From positions 28,845,558 to 28,909,557 of the forward strand of contig OX411543.1 in the NCBI GenBank assembly GCA_948146395.1: a stretch of DNA of 64,000 nt. Direction: 5' to 3'. This DNA is from Fragum whitleyi. Its lineage: Eukaryota > Mollusca > Bivalvia > Cardiida > Cardiidae. A model generated the notes under the pieces. It ran no database searches. It saw only the letters and a list, made by a program, of their open reading frames with translations, and was not told where the DNA came from. Within the stretch, counting starts at the first letter, position 1, and each line of letters opens with the position of its first letter. Made by a program: the position numbers and the translations under genes. Shown piece by piece: positions 23,546-35,327 of this stretch.

Positions 23546-24132
23546 GTCAACATTGAGGATATAAATACCTATATACAGATAATGATTGATGGTAAGAAGT
23601 CAATGAGCATTTATAATAAAGGTAACTAAATACTTGCTCCAGTTTTTTTGGTAGCTTTACAAAAGAACTTTGTTGCGCAATTGAAACATAATACCCATCA
23701 CTTAATGCTAATTACCAGGTTTAAAGTCCATAAAGTACCTTTGCCCCGCTTTAACAGATCTTAGCCTCAAGGTCAAGACAACTGGAGAGCTTTCCCAACT
23801 TTTTGCAGAGTTTAAAATTATTACCTAACCCAACAACTTAACAGTATAGCGTACACCGGAAATTAAAGATAAAGAGTGAATTATGCAAATGAACAATTGA
23901 ATTTGAAATGAAAGAGGATAATGTGTTGCCCAGTTATTTTCTAACAGATCTACATTCAATATATCTAAATAAGAGGCTCTTGAACACCTCTATTGCTCAA
24001 CAGGCCTAAATCTTTTGATTTATGTTTTGATGATATTTGTTAAGTGATTTTCTTTAAAGGTCAAATGAAAAGCGTTTACAACCATTTCTTTATGTATTCA
24101 GAAGTAAAAATTAAATACGATGCAATATCCAG

Positions 24133-25170
24133 AACTAGAAAGCCATGAATGGCTTGTGTCGCTCCACAGGCTTGAATTTCTTGTAATAGCAAATCTAAGT
24201 TTTGACTAGATTTTTAGATATTTTGGCTTCTACTGATGTTGAAATGATTTTCAAAGTTTCCACTATATAACATATAGCGAAATGACCTCTGCCCATAAAA
24301 TACAAATTTTTCATCCAATCACAATAACTTTTGGTAGACTGATTACGGGTCATCCAAGGATCATTCCAGTGAAATTTGATTGATATCCATCAATTCCATC
24401 CTGAGAAAATGATGTTCAAAGTTTCCACTATATAACATATAGAGAAATGACCTATGCCCAAAAAAATACATGTTTTTCATCCGATCACAATAAATTTTGG
24501 CAGACTGATAAAGGGTCATCCAAGGATCATTCATGTAAAATTTGGTTGATATCTATCAGTTAGATTCTGAGAAAATGATTTTCAAAGTTTCTACAATATA
24601 ACATGTAAAGAAATGACCTCCGCCCATAAAACACATATTTTTCATCTGATCACAATAATTTTTGGTAGACTGATAAAGGGTCACCAAAGAATCATTCATG
24701 TAAAATTTGGTTGATATCTATAGGTTAGATTCTGAGAACATGATTTTCAAAGTTTCCACTATATAACATATAGAGAAATGACCTCCGCCCATAAAATACA
24801 TATTTTTCATCCAATCACAATCATTTTTGGTAGACTGATAAAGGGTCACCCAAGGATCATTCATGTAAAATTTGATTGGTATCCATCAATTAGAACCTGA
24901 GAAATATCACTTTTTACCATATTTGGAAATTAGCCACGCCCATTAAATCCATGTTTTTCAATGGATCAAAATTTCTTGAACAACTTTGAAAGAAGGTCAC
25001 CCAAGGATCATTCCTGTGAAGTTTGGTTGAAATCCATCCAGTAGTTTCTGAGGAGAAGATTTTTAAAGAAAAAGTTTACGACCTGACGCAAGGACGCACG
25101 GATGGACGGACGCAAGACGGACACAACGCCATGACAATAGCCCCAGTGGCTTTCAGCCAGTGGAGCTAAA
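24133..25170 (+). mobile_element. Family B pearl-like element, copy B1
   Basis: It starts ACTAGAAAGCCATGAATGGC (hairpin arms AAGCCA/TGGCTT) followed by the subterminal CGCTCCACAGGC. Monomers begin TTCAAAGTTTC at 24250, 24415, 24581 and 24745, a period of 164-166 bp. A GGACGCACGGATGGACGGAC microsatellite lies near 25090. The 3' end CAGTGGCTTTCAGCCAGTGG is an imperfect hairpin ending in GAGCTAAAAA. Non-coding throughout. Confidence 0.9.
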
Positions 25171-25345
25171 AATTCATTTGGCTAGCAAATGAAAAGTCCA
25201 TAGATAGATGAAAATGAGTTCTGTCTATAAAAATTAAACTTTCCAACCAATTCAATTTACCCAACTGACCTTATTTTGTGGTTAGTACAGCTTAAATAAT
25301 GTTTGGTCCTTACAAGTGTGTGTTTTTTAGAGCATATCAAAATTT

Positions 25346-25568
25346 TATCCCTTTCCTGTTTTACAAAATTTTGGACCTGTCCAAATTCAAAGGTTTTGTA
25401 GACGAAAATTTAAAGTGAATTTAATTTGAAAAATAACCATTCAGTAGGGTAGAAAATGGTGTGGACAAAGAAGAAATTGCTTGTCAGAAGCAATTTCTTC
25501 TTTTTTCACAATGTTTCTCATTCATAAAATCACATGCACATAAAAAGCAGGGATTAAACAGCAAAGGG
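25346..25568. mobile_element. TTAA-type MITE with central P4 hairpin, copy 1
   Basis: It starts ATCCCTTTCCTGTTTTAC and ends CAGCAAAGGG before TTAA, matching the copy at 50029-50250 over its whole length. The central hairpin is GAAATTGCTTG/AGAAGCAATTTC. Its right border is 16 bp from the exon-2 boundary at 25585. Confidence 0.85.
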
Positions 25569-25584
25569 TTAAGCAAAAATTTAC

Positions 25585-25741
25585 CTCTTTATCTATTGGT
25601 TTGACTACTGGTACTAAATAGGCTAGGAGTTGACCAGTAGCAGACTGTTTAATCTCTATGCCAGTGGGAATTTCTGTCTCACAAACTGTTGGACGGATGG
25701 ATCGACAGTCTAACACAGGTTCTTTATGGTAATTCACTAAT
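25585..25741 (-). CDS. Unidentified protein, internal exon 2
   Basis: A 157-bp exon. The acceptor is CTATATTCCACAG and the donor is AAAGAG followed by GTAAATTTTT. Its first base completes the Arg codon opened by exon 1 (AG plus A). It then reads LVNYHKEPVLDCRSIRPTVC and continues to VKPIDKE, ending in phase 0 as exon 3 requires. It covers residues 270-322. Its frame is open upstream only by chance; the splice acceptor decides the boundary. No domain is recognised. Confidence 0.82.
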
Positions 25742-26513
25742 CTGTGGAATATAGGAAATAAATATGTTTATATACATGTACATAAAATACATAAGGACCT
25801 TGAGACCTTTGAGACAAAATTGGTATAGACCTGCAATTTCAAGTGAGTGATCAAAGTGATCAATTTTACATTGAAAATGATAGGAGATAACGGTTTCTCG
25901 GACCTCACTCTTTCTTGCGGAACTATACAATGAAGCATTTTCATGTGCTTCATACATTTGAATATTACAGTGTCCAAGATTTATGAGTGGTTTCTGTTGA
26001 GTTTCACAAATATGCTTCTATAGCCTACAGGTAATATGAAATAGAGGATGTCATAGTGTAGCCTGTCATTCAAACCTCGTCATGAAAAATCACTTTTACA
26101 ATCGGAAATGCCAGTCAAAGGAGGTCACATAAAAAGCTAGATATTTATACTTTAGTATATTTTGCTAGCTTTCAGCAAAAGTATTTATGGATGATTATAT
26201 CAAGTACAACCAATTACTATTAAAGGATAGAGGAAAGTCTAAAATTTTTAGATAAATTCAAGATTTTCAGCATCTTTACTTTGATTGAACTTTACTTGCC
26301 CTTTTCCTCAAGTGGACTTAAATTTATCAGTAAGAATGTAAGGCAGATTTCAGTTCATGACCCTAATTCTATCTTTTCTGTTCTACTTAATTTTGCAAAT
26401 GACACTTTTCTTATACATGTATTCCATATCTATAATCAAATATGATTTTAAGATCTTGTCATTATTTATTCATAAATCATAATATGTCTACTTCAATTGA
26501 AAAGAATTCCAAA
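25742..26513. other. Intron DNA upstream of exon 2, nothing recognised
   Basis: Two overlapping minus-strand open frames near 25724-25977 read through the acceptor and are not treated as exons. Confidence 0.45.
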
Positions 26514-26743
26514 TGAGCCTGAGTGAGACATTTCCAACAATTTGACATGTGCATGAACCGGGAACCAGGAACCCTGTAAAACCACAAAGTGTATTTAGAA
26601 AATTGCCAAAATGTCACTTTGAGACGTTTTCTATCTACGAAACACAAAGTGAAGACACTGGTTGGACTGTGGGGATGTACAGGCTGGCCAGTGTTTTGCT
26701 TTGCTAACATGTGAAATTGTTGGAAATGTCACACACAGGCTCA
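26514..26743. mobile_element. P3 MITE, copy 3
   Basis: Ends TGAGCCTGAGTGAGACATTT and AAATGTCACACACAGGCTCA. The interior shares only parts with 57872-58108, so the ends are conserved better than the middle. Confidence 0.85.
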
Positions 26744-26764
26744 ATTGTAAATTCAAGCCATTCT

Positions 26765-26955
26765 ACCATGCTGTTAGTGCAATTGGTAGCACATCAGAAT
26801 ACCAATCATGAGATCCTGGGTACAATCCCCAACCCCAACCGAATTTTCATTCTGAGGAGAGTTAAACTGGTGAGAAATCCATGGTTAGGTGCACCAGAGC
26901 CACTTGGGTATAACTGAATGAGTCATCTATAAACAGATAAAACCAAGGAAATGCT
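26765..26955 (+). mobile_element. tRNA-derived SINE (type S3)
   Basis: Plus-strand head with A-box-like TTAGTGCAATTGGTAGCACA and B-box-like GGGTACAATCC, then an unrelated body (GTTAAACTGGTGAGAAATCC). The B box differs from the GGTTCGANTCC consensus, so it is old and probably silent. Confidence 0.6.
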
Positions 26956-26999
26956 GAGTTAAATAACTGTTTTAGATGACGGGTTTAATAAATCAGGTA

Positions 27000-27260
27000 T
27001 TCCATTAACACAAACTTGATATTCTGTTTACAGTATGACCTGAATTTTCATGAAAATCCTCAAAATTCTTAGAATTCAACATTTCAATTTCCCGCGAAAC
27101 TAATTACGCCGTTTAAAGCTCACATCACAACATATGCATTATGACATCATTTTTAAAGTTACATAATAGCGTTGCTCTGAGCTCATTTGCATACTTATAC
27201 TGCTAGTGTAATAACACCTGTGTAATATCAAAAAATTCAACGGGGTTATTTCACTCCAGA
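27000..27260 (-). mobile_element. P6 MITE, inverted copy 2
   Basis: The reverse complement matches 2051-2335: GTGAAATAACCCCGTTGAAT, then ATGCAAATGAGCT and a GGCGTAAT/CGCGGGAAATTG section. Confidence 0.7.
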
Positions 27261-27560
27261 AATGTAGGTCATGTAATAAATGTGACTTATTAAAGCCTTT
27301 TTCATTTTTTTCCTCTAATTTTGTTGTACGAATTTTTACATTTTAAGAGTACAATAAGTGAGAAGTAAGGTAGAGTAGTCAATTATAATTGAATCTGTCC
27401 ATGAGATAAATTAGAGCCAAGGACACAGTGACAAGTTGCTGACATAAGTAAATATATTAACCTCTACATAAAACCTAACAGTTACCTTGGATGTTTTATG
27501 AATGAATCTTGAGATTTACTACATAGCTTTTGATGTTGGTTATCTTTTTTGACAAAAAAT

Positions 27561-28140
27561 ACTAGAAGTGTTTGTGAAATTGCCCCTTCGGCTTGAGGTA
27601 GTGCACCGTAATAATTCTGCAACATTTCGGAAGTCATGAACTTTAATAGTGTTAACCAAGGTTTCCTGATGATTACATTAGGAAACCTTGGTTAACATAG
27701 TGAAAGATAATTTCAAAATGCTGTGGAACTATTACCAGTCCACTACCTTTGAAGGCTTAAACAATGTATTTTTTTAAAAAAAAAACAAAAAAAAAACATA
27801 AACCTTGACAAATGACCTTGTCACAATGACCTTGATATCTGTAGATGCATATCTTATCACAACTATCATCCTGCCAACTATGACCATGGTTTCTTGAACA
27901 AGCTAGAGGCAATTAGCAATGGTTACATTTTAAAAGTTTGCAAAAGTTTGACCTTAGTAAATGACTTTGACCTTGTAACATGACCTTCACCTTAGTATCT
28001 TCAAATGCATATTCATCAATCATAAAGCAAAATATCAGAATTATATCTTGAATAGACTTGAAATAATTGGCAATGTACATTTTACTTTCCAGTTTTTGCA
28101 GACGGACAGAAGGATAATAATAAAACCCAAACATCCTTCT
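27561..28140 (+). mobile_element. Degenerate family D element interrupted by a P2 palindrome
   Basis: The D-like start ACTAGAAGTGTTTGTGAAAT and TGCCCCTTCGG is cut at about 27593 by the P2 element 27596-27748. The D body (TGACCTTGTCACAATGACCT, ATCATCCTGCC) resumes at about 27800, with GCAGACGGACAGAAGG near the end. Confidence 0.55.
27596..27748. repeat. P2 long palindromic MITE, copy e
   Basis: AGGTAGTGCACCGTAATAAT to ATTACCAGTCCACTACCT. The central arms AACCAAGGTTTCCTGATGA and TTAGGAAACCTTGGTTAAC are nearly perfect. Confidence 0.85.
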
Positions 28141-28369
28141 TATGCCAGTGCATTAAATCAACAAAATTAATTGTCTAGAAAGAAAAGATTTCCTTTCATT
28201 CAGACTAAGCCTTTAAAATGATGAACAAAGATGTTAATGAAGAATTCACCACATACCAGGAAATAAGATCTCTGTGGTGAAATAATGTGTATGCACTTTG
28301 TCATGTATGTCAGTAAAATATTTTGTCAGTTACACTGTCACCACTTTTTTCTCATTTTTTGGAAATTTC

Positions 28370-28640
28370 ATTTCTTTGTTAATGATACTTTAAACAGTAT
28401 TGCAGGTAAACTGCAGTAGCTGGTGAACCTACCAAAGACTTCCTGTCATTTCTCACACCAGTAAAACCACAACATCCTAGCACCAAGCTGCCTTAGAATC
28501 TCTTCTCACTTAGAAGACGAATCATTAGACCTTTGGTGGGGAAATGACAATGTCATCACAACTTGTGTCAAATGTCACATTCAAGTTGGTTGAGCCTAGG
28601 TTCAAACTTATCAGTCCAGGATTGACAGTCAATTGTGTTA
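28370..28640 (-). mobile_element. Degenerate S1 SINE
   Basis: Body landmarks of S1 in order: TTTAAACAGTATTG, CAGTAGCTGGTGAACCTACC, CACACCAGTAAAACCACAAC and GAGCCTAGGTTCAAAC (remnant B box). Heavily mutated. Confidence 0.55.
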
Positions 28641-29817
28641 CTGTGCATGCTGACTGAGCTCATATTTAGTAAAGCTGTAGAAGTGAATCATTAATTATTT
28701 CTGAGAAAGATCAATCTATCTTTCAATGAGTGAAAAGCCAAAGCTTTCTTTTCAGGAATGAAGAGAAATAATGAGAAAAAATATCAGTGTAGGACAAAAC
28801 TTCTTTGAGCACCAACTTTGTTTTAGAATGATTTTGCAATGTGATGACAATTACCACACCAGTATAGACGGGCTTTATCTTGGATGATGTGTAGTATGAT
28901 ATGAACAAAAGAGGGGTTAAATTATTACATATCAAAAGGGAATTTTTACCATCTGGATAATTTTACTGATCTATTGGTGAATTTATCAAGTAATAATCTA
29001 CTGAGAAAGTGATAAAGAAGTACTAATACAGTGATATTATAGGGCAACCTTCTTTTTGTCTTATAAGTTGATTTCCATGCTCTTTTAAAAGGAAGGCATT
29101 TTGGAGATGATTTAGACTTCTATTAAATTGATTTAAGGAAACAATTGCTATTTATAAATTAGTTTGCTATATAAGTATATGTATATATCATGAAAATGAT
29201 GAATAAAATTTTAATGGTTCAATATTTGCACCGGAGACATGACCATGAGTCATTTGCATAAAATTTTTACAGCGATTTATCTATTATAATGGCGCATGAA
29301 ATCTTTCATGTTCATACAAAATACTTCATCGATGTTCATAATATTTTGCTATTAACAAACTGGTGTTCAATTTCTAATAAGTTTAAATAATATTCCTGAC
29401 AATTCAAAGTACATTTTTTTCTTTTTTTAAAAGGAGAAGACAAGAAAGATACACCAAATTGATGCTGATTATGTTATCATAGATATTAAAGATAGGGCTG
29501 AAGCCTGAAGGGCCAGCAATTTCAAGCCTTGTCTGGCGCAATCAGGTAAAATCTAGTTAGGCTTGACAAAAGTACACAACATTTCTATTATAAAAGAAGA
29601 CATATTAAGCATTATAAATTATTGTCAAGAAGTGATTTCTTTATTGTGTAACTGACATTCATTAATGTCTTATGTAAAAGTTATTCTCCTTTAACTGTTT
29701 CAGCAATAAAAATAATGAATGATTGTGTAAACGGTAACACTGCTTTCAGCAATTTTAAGATATAAAATTATTGTCACTTGGTCTCGTCTGAAATTTCTCC
29801 TGCCACTCATTGTAGAA
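28641..29817. other. Intron DNA, nothing recognised
   Basis: AT-rich. A short S1-like scrap (GGTAACACTGCTTTCAGCAA) lies at about 29734. Confidence 0.45.
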
Positions 29818-29950
29818 CACCAACCCTGCCTTCAGGATGTTAAAGCTGTTTGCAAATTATGCCCCACTATGCACCCAAGTGTAATTGCAAAGCTAGGTTT
29901 AATTTGCTAAATTTTTGCACCTTTTTTTTCATCATGAATGCAGGGTAGAA
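29818..29950. mobile_element. P13 MITE, copy 2
   Basis: Inverted ends CCCTGCCTTCAGGATG and CATCATGAATGCAGGG, as at 15368-15467. Confidence 0.65.
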
Positions 29951-32159
29951 ACACTCATTGGTGGGATAATATGGTATAATGTAAATATACATCTAAATCC
30001 CCAAATTTTCATACTTCATAACATATTTTCCTAATAATACTCTCTGAAGCTATTACAAAACAAATTGGCCTCAAATTAGAGACAAAGACTCACAAAATTC
30101 TAAAAATTATCAATGTATTATCAATCTACCATACTTAGATTTTCTTAGTAAATAATGTAGAGGGAGCTTCTTATTTGTGACAGCATCTTTAAAATTTAAG
30201 TTACACCCACAATATTGAATTTAAATGATATGATTCACTCAAGAAGATGGGTTTTTATAAACAACAGAAATGTAACATTGATACACCGAGGTAAAACACT
30301 GGCTCAATTGATTTTGATCATTTGATATCTTAATTAGTTAAAAGCCCAATTTCTTGCATACCAAAATTCTGAGACATTTTACCAATGTAAAAATCTTTAT
30401 GTTTGTTTTTTCTGTATGCCTATTAACTTTTAGTGGTTGAATAATTCCTGCAACTGTAACAAAGAATTTGAAGTTAAAAGGGAAAGTAAATTTGCAACTT
30501 AGTCTAGCTTAATCAGCAAATACATGGTGACTTTAATTTGTATTGCACAAATTTTATGATGTTTCAAAAAAAACACAACTAAAGCTAGAATGCATAGAAA
30601 TGCTTGAGACAGACATATGGATAGAGACATAGGTTGATTCAATTTGTCTTGTCCTAAAGAATTGGTTCTCTGTCAATGTCCCTGACACACTCAAAGACCA
30701 GAAAGACCGTACTGCGCTCTTAAGACTTGACATTAACACGAGGAGAAAACAGGATGAAATACAGAAGAAAAAAAATTTAAGGTTGCTTCTACGCCATCAC
30801 TATGCCCCTGCCCAGATGTCACTGTGTCTAATTCCTCCCAGCAAAATTTTGTCACACACTTGAAGTACGCACCATGTCCTTTGCACTTTTATTATGTTCT
30901 TTCTACGACCTTTCAGATCGCACCTCGTGCTTACTGTGTGTTTACTACATTCACTGCGCCCTTCATGATCTTATTATAAATTCAAGTCCACACACTCTCC
31001 ATTCTCTTTTATTTTGCAAGATTTCTAAGAATGAAGTGCAATCATTCCCGTCCATGCCAGGTTTATACTTTGTCGATAAAGACCATTTTAGGTTCATGCC
31101 CAGTTGGCACTTTGTCAATGCCGTTATTCCAACATCCTTATACAGTCCTTAATGTGTCCTGATTTGATCAGGTCCTTGCTACGTTTTTTTTAACATGTTC
31201 AAAATTCATCTATGTCAGCCAAGACCATAAAGATTGCATCACATCCTTATCAGTTTCTACTGCGTTCCTTCTTCGTTGTACAAGTTAGTGCTGCTTCCGA
31301 GCAGTTTTACATTGACATAGAGGGAACTTGGTTTAGTATGACTGGGGTTTAAGTTTCAACAAAAGGATCTGTTCAGTATTGCATATCTAATTTGGGTATG
31401 TCATATTTGTACCCAATGACCATGTACTGTAAATAATATATACCAATACAATAAGTCAAATTGCTCAATGACAAATGAGTCTTTTGTCAATGATGGCCTT
31501 TTTCTCTATGATCTGAGCCTTTAGCCTTCCGGTATGTAGATCTTAGTCAATGACCAACCATTACATGACAAAAAAAAATTGGATGGAAGAATTCTTTTCT
31601 GGATATATTCAAAACGTTTATATCTTATAACAAAGTAAAGTAATAGTTACTTGAAGGTATTAATACATGTTAAAACTTTACCAGAAAACAAAATTTAACA
31701 CAGGTCGAAATTAAAAGAAGTTGCAGAAAACAATATTCAACAGATGAAATTTTAAAAATCTGCCAAGGTTTTTCGATATCATGTGACAATGTCCTCAAGT
31801 TAGTCAAAAGGTGGGGGACATTTGACAAAATTCATGGGTCACAATCACATTCACTACCAAGGTAATAGAAGAAGAGGACAGTGTCCCCATGATCAAGAAT
31901 AAATAGGGACATCAATGATTTTGGGGGACAATGGCGCAAAAACGCAGCCTTGACATATCATTACTGTAGTTGTAGAAAACAGTGTGAAATGATGAAAATT
32001 CCTTGTTACTTGTAACAAACAGTGTTTTCAGTTTCAGCAGTATTTCAAAAAAGCTCTTTTCAAGGGCGTCCTAAAGTGATTTTTTTCCAAATCAGTTGAG
32101 AACAAAAATTTGACCAAGATAGTCATCAGGGCTAGTAACAAGGGAAAACAGCAAGTTGA
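29951..32159. other. Long intron tract, nothing recognised
   Basis: No exon or repeat family is supported. The plus-strand 92-codon frame at 30874-31152 lies in a locally C-rich patch but has no splice signals or recognisable domain. Confidence 0.45.
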
Positions 32160-32499
32160 TTAACCCTTATCATGCTGAGCCCGGAATATTCCTGCTTTGG
32201 CAGGAGCTATAGACAAACATCAGTCTGCACATATGTGCAGTCCAATGTTAGTCTACACCACCTGTTTCTCACTTTCAAACCCTTGTCATGCTGAACCCAG
32301 AATATTCCTACTTTGGCAGGAGCTATATAGACAAACATCAGCCTGTACATATGTGCAGTCTGATGTTAGTCTACACCACCTGTTTCTCACTTTCAAACCA
32401 GAATTGTCTTTAGGATTAGTTTTTCAAAAAAAAAAAATGACCTACTTTCAGTGCCTTTCCCCCTGATTTTGATGAAAATTTTGAGCATGACAAGGTTTA
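32160..32499. mobile_element. P15 TTAA-type MITE with internal tandem duplication
   Basis: It begins TTAACCCTTATCATGCTGAG and ends GAGCATGACAAGGTTTAA. About 116 bp including CTTTGGCAGGAGCTAT and the hairpin CTGCACATATGTGCAGTC are present twice in tandem. Confidence 0.75.
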
Positions 32500-32860
32500 A
32501 CCATCTGTAGTTTGATGCCTGGACCATGATAAGTTTTAAAGCACCAGAGGGCACTAAAAATGACAGTTTTCACACATCCATATTAGCCATAAATATGTCC
32601 CGAAGGATTTATGACATCACTGACCAGGTCAAGGGTCAAATTATGTCATCTCTGTATGCATTCAACTTTTGAACAACTAATTAATTTTTATTCCCTTCAT
32701 TTAGATTTTATTAAATGCTTGAGTCTTTGTGGTTGAATTGACAAAAGATATTCATGTTATGATAAAGTTTAAATTTCTATTTACTATAAATTGTGTTTTT
32801 TCTATATTGGAGGTTGACCTAATCCCACTCCACCAATCTTTTAGAAATCCCTAAAGAAAA

Positions 32861-33081
32861 ACAAGATGTGTTTGTGAAACACTAATGCCCCCGTCACAGC
32901 ATTTTTTTTCAAATTTGACCTTGACAGATGACCTTGACCTTGTCACATGACCTTGACTTTGGTATCAGCAGATGCGGATCATTGAGATCTATCATCGTGC
33001 CAAATATGAGCCTTGTATCTTGAATAGGCATGAAGGTATTGGCAAAGGTTAAGTTTGGTTAAGTTTTTGGACAGACGGAGG

Positions 33082-33112
<31 letters not shown>

Positions 33113-33180
33113 AGACAGACAGACGGACGGACATGAGTAAAACAATATGCCCCCGATCTCTTGATACGGGGGCATAATAA
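32861..33180 (+). mobile_element. Family D pearl-like element, complete copy D1
   Basis: Best D copy, 320 bp. It starts ACAAGATGTGTTTGTGAAAC (hairpin GTGTTT/AAACAC), with the subterminal ATGCCCCCGT, TGACCTTGAC blocks and a GACGGACGGACGGACAGAC microsatellite at about 33070-33132. The 3' hairpin at 33147-33175 has perfect 9-base arms ATGCCCCCG/CGGGGGCAT. It then ends AATAA. The 3' arm is the inverse of the 5' subterminal repeat. Confidence 0.9.
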
Positions 33181-34339
33181 ACTTTGGGGAAACATTTATA
33201 GAAAATGGAGAAATTACTTGTTTCCAACGATTTCTTCACTTCCCATCAAGTTTCTGTAATTTCTATTAATGTTCGCCCTTTGAAATTTGTTTATTTTTAT
33301 GTCTTGAAGGAACAGACAGGTGTATGGAGAGGGAGGGTGGCATTTTTAAGTTTGGAAAGCAATCATTGTCATGTCAAAAATTTATGATAATTTTGATTTT
33401 ACATTTTCAATCCTTATAGTTGCAAAAATTATATTCTTGCTAATAAATCTGATCGTATGGAAAGATATCTTCGAGTTTTGAAGGATTCATAATTCAAATT
33501 TCATCGTAATTTTCATACATGATGTATCTTTACTTAGCAGGATAAGAACATTATGTTCCTTTTAAACAAATTGCCAATTTTGGCAGATTTTACCCCTCAT
33601 TGTTTATGTTTTTTTCACTGCAGTTAAGAAAATGCTGGAGGTATAGACATGCAGCCTGATCATAGTCTATGCTGCTTGGCAAAGTTTTGTGTAGTACATT
33701 TGGAATATGTAAATGGACAGCATTAAAAGGGTCAAGCCTTAATGTCCATTACCTATTCATCCATAAAAGCTATACTAGATATGATACAGTGAACTTCGAA
33801 TGACCAAACTTGATCAGCAGAAAAGCCTATTTGCATTTATTGCCAGCACAGCATTATAATTCCTTCTACAAATTTGAACTGAATTTCTGACAATGGACAA
33901 TGCAGAAGTTTTGTTTCCTTGTAAGCTTGCTCTGTCTGTTTTGTACCAAATAAAGTCCAAGGCAACTGTTTTGGGTATAAATAATCTGTATAATATTTCT
34001 AAGATGGATTTCTGGATGAACAAAAATAGTTAAACTGTCTTAAGTGTAAATTAATGTAATTGTTAATGTAGATGGTCAATCAAAATTTTTTTTTTTTTAA
34101 ATTTACATAATAGGGTCAATTTGTAAAATAAGTTTAATTGACTTCTTTTGATCTAAAGCCCTGAATCCCGGGCTAATAGAGGGGGTTTCCAAATGTGAAC
34201 ATTTCTATATTTGAAGGTTTAACACTATGTTGTTGGCACTAATTTGAAATGGCTCATGGAGAAAATTCAAATGAGTACAAACAACAAAGGGTTTAATTGG
34301 GAAGTAACATTTAAGACAGGCTTTAGCCCCTCTTATCTG
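33181..34339. other. Intron DNA with a P15-like fragment
   Basis: A fragment at 33632-33740 (GACATGCAGCCTGATCATAG, CAGCATTAAAAGGGTCAAG) resembles P15. The rest is unassigned. Confidence 0.45.
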
Positions 34340-34440
34340 GACTCCTGGTTTCCTAATGGATTCATTACAAAACCTTGGTTAATAATGTGAAAGATGATGA
34401 GTTCCGAAATGATGAGGAACTATTAAGGGTCCACTACCTC
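34340..34440. repeat. P2 MITE, right half only
   Basis: From the centre TTTCCTAATGGATTCATTAC to the right end TTAAGGGTCCACTACCTC. The left arm is absent. Confidence 0.75.
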
Positions 34441-34784
34441 AAGGGTCAATACAATATCTGATAACCACAGAATTTAATGAAATGCAAACTCAGGCAGTTT
34501 GAAGGTGACTAAGTTAAACTTAAATTGACCTTCATTTTATATTCACAGTTAATTTCCCCTCCTGAGAAAGTTGGTTGAGGATGACCACAATCTGTTGATA
34601 TTTCAGCAATAAAACCAATCATAAAAGGTGTGAGTCATGTCCTGGGTACTTGAAATATGAACAGCATTGTAGCTTTCAAAACTTTAAGAGAATAGGACAA
34701 ATCACATTTGAATCTTCTTATTTGCAACCCTTATGATACAAACTCACTTCTTAATTGCAAGTGTCTTTGTGCATAAACATCAGA

Positions 34785-34855
34785 TTTAATAAACAACGGA
34801 CATTCTACGAACGCAATAGCTCACCTTCAGCACTTCGTGCTCAGGTGAGCTAAAC
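34785..34855 (+). mobile_element. Family A 3' end, solo
   Basis: CGGACATTCTACGAACGCAA followed by AGCTCACC, the hairpin GAGC-type arms AGCAC-TTC-GTGCT, and CAGGTGAGCTAAAC. It matches the last 60 bases of A1 (37420-37477). The 5' part is missing. Confidence 0.75.
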
Positions 34856-35143
34856 AGTTTACTAATACTTAAAAGAAATTCAAGTTGAGGCAAGCTGAGA
34901 CCTCAAAGTAACCAAATCCAATTCACTTAAATTCTGGCAGAATTTGTTCTTCTTTCCTCAAACATTATATATCCTACATTGTACATTCATTCACATCTTG
35001 AAATGCTTTCTGCATCTTTTTTTCTTTTTCTCAGACAGAAGCCCTATTAAGAGGCAGTAAGGCTATTCCAAAACTTTATTTCTCAATGAAATCCAAATGT
35101 GCACTCATTTGAATTGTGTCGACAAGACAATTCCAATGAGTAG

Positions 35144-35280
35144 CCACAACATTAGGTTTTGGTAAATTTTGCCAAAAACAAAGTCATACCCACAACATTA
35201 GTTTTTTTTTAAATATTGCCAAAAACAAAGTCATACCCACATCATTAAGTTTGGGTAAATATTGCCAAAAACAACGTTCA
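35144..35280. repeat. Three tandem repeats of 46-47 bp
   Basis: CCACAACATTA begins units at 35144 and 35190; CCACATCATTA begins a third at 35237. Each contains ATTTTGCC or ATATTGCC then AAAAACAA. A GACAAGACAATTCCAATGAG hairpin remnant lies just upstream. Confidence 0.8.
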
Positions 35281-35327
35281 TTTTTAAACCGCATCCAGCT
35301 GTAGCTCTTTAATAAATTTGTACTTAC

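Noticed and set aside
24133..25170. CRISPR array or simple satellite
   Set aside because: Direct repeats of about 165 bp with no short repeat/spacer pattern, bounded by hairpin ends found in four other places; it is a transposable element in a eukaryotic genome.
30874..31152. 92-codon plus-strand frame
   Set aside because: No splice signals, no recognisable domain, on the strand opposite to the gene and inside its intron.
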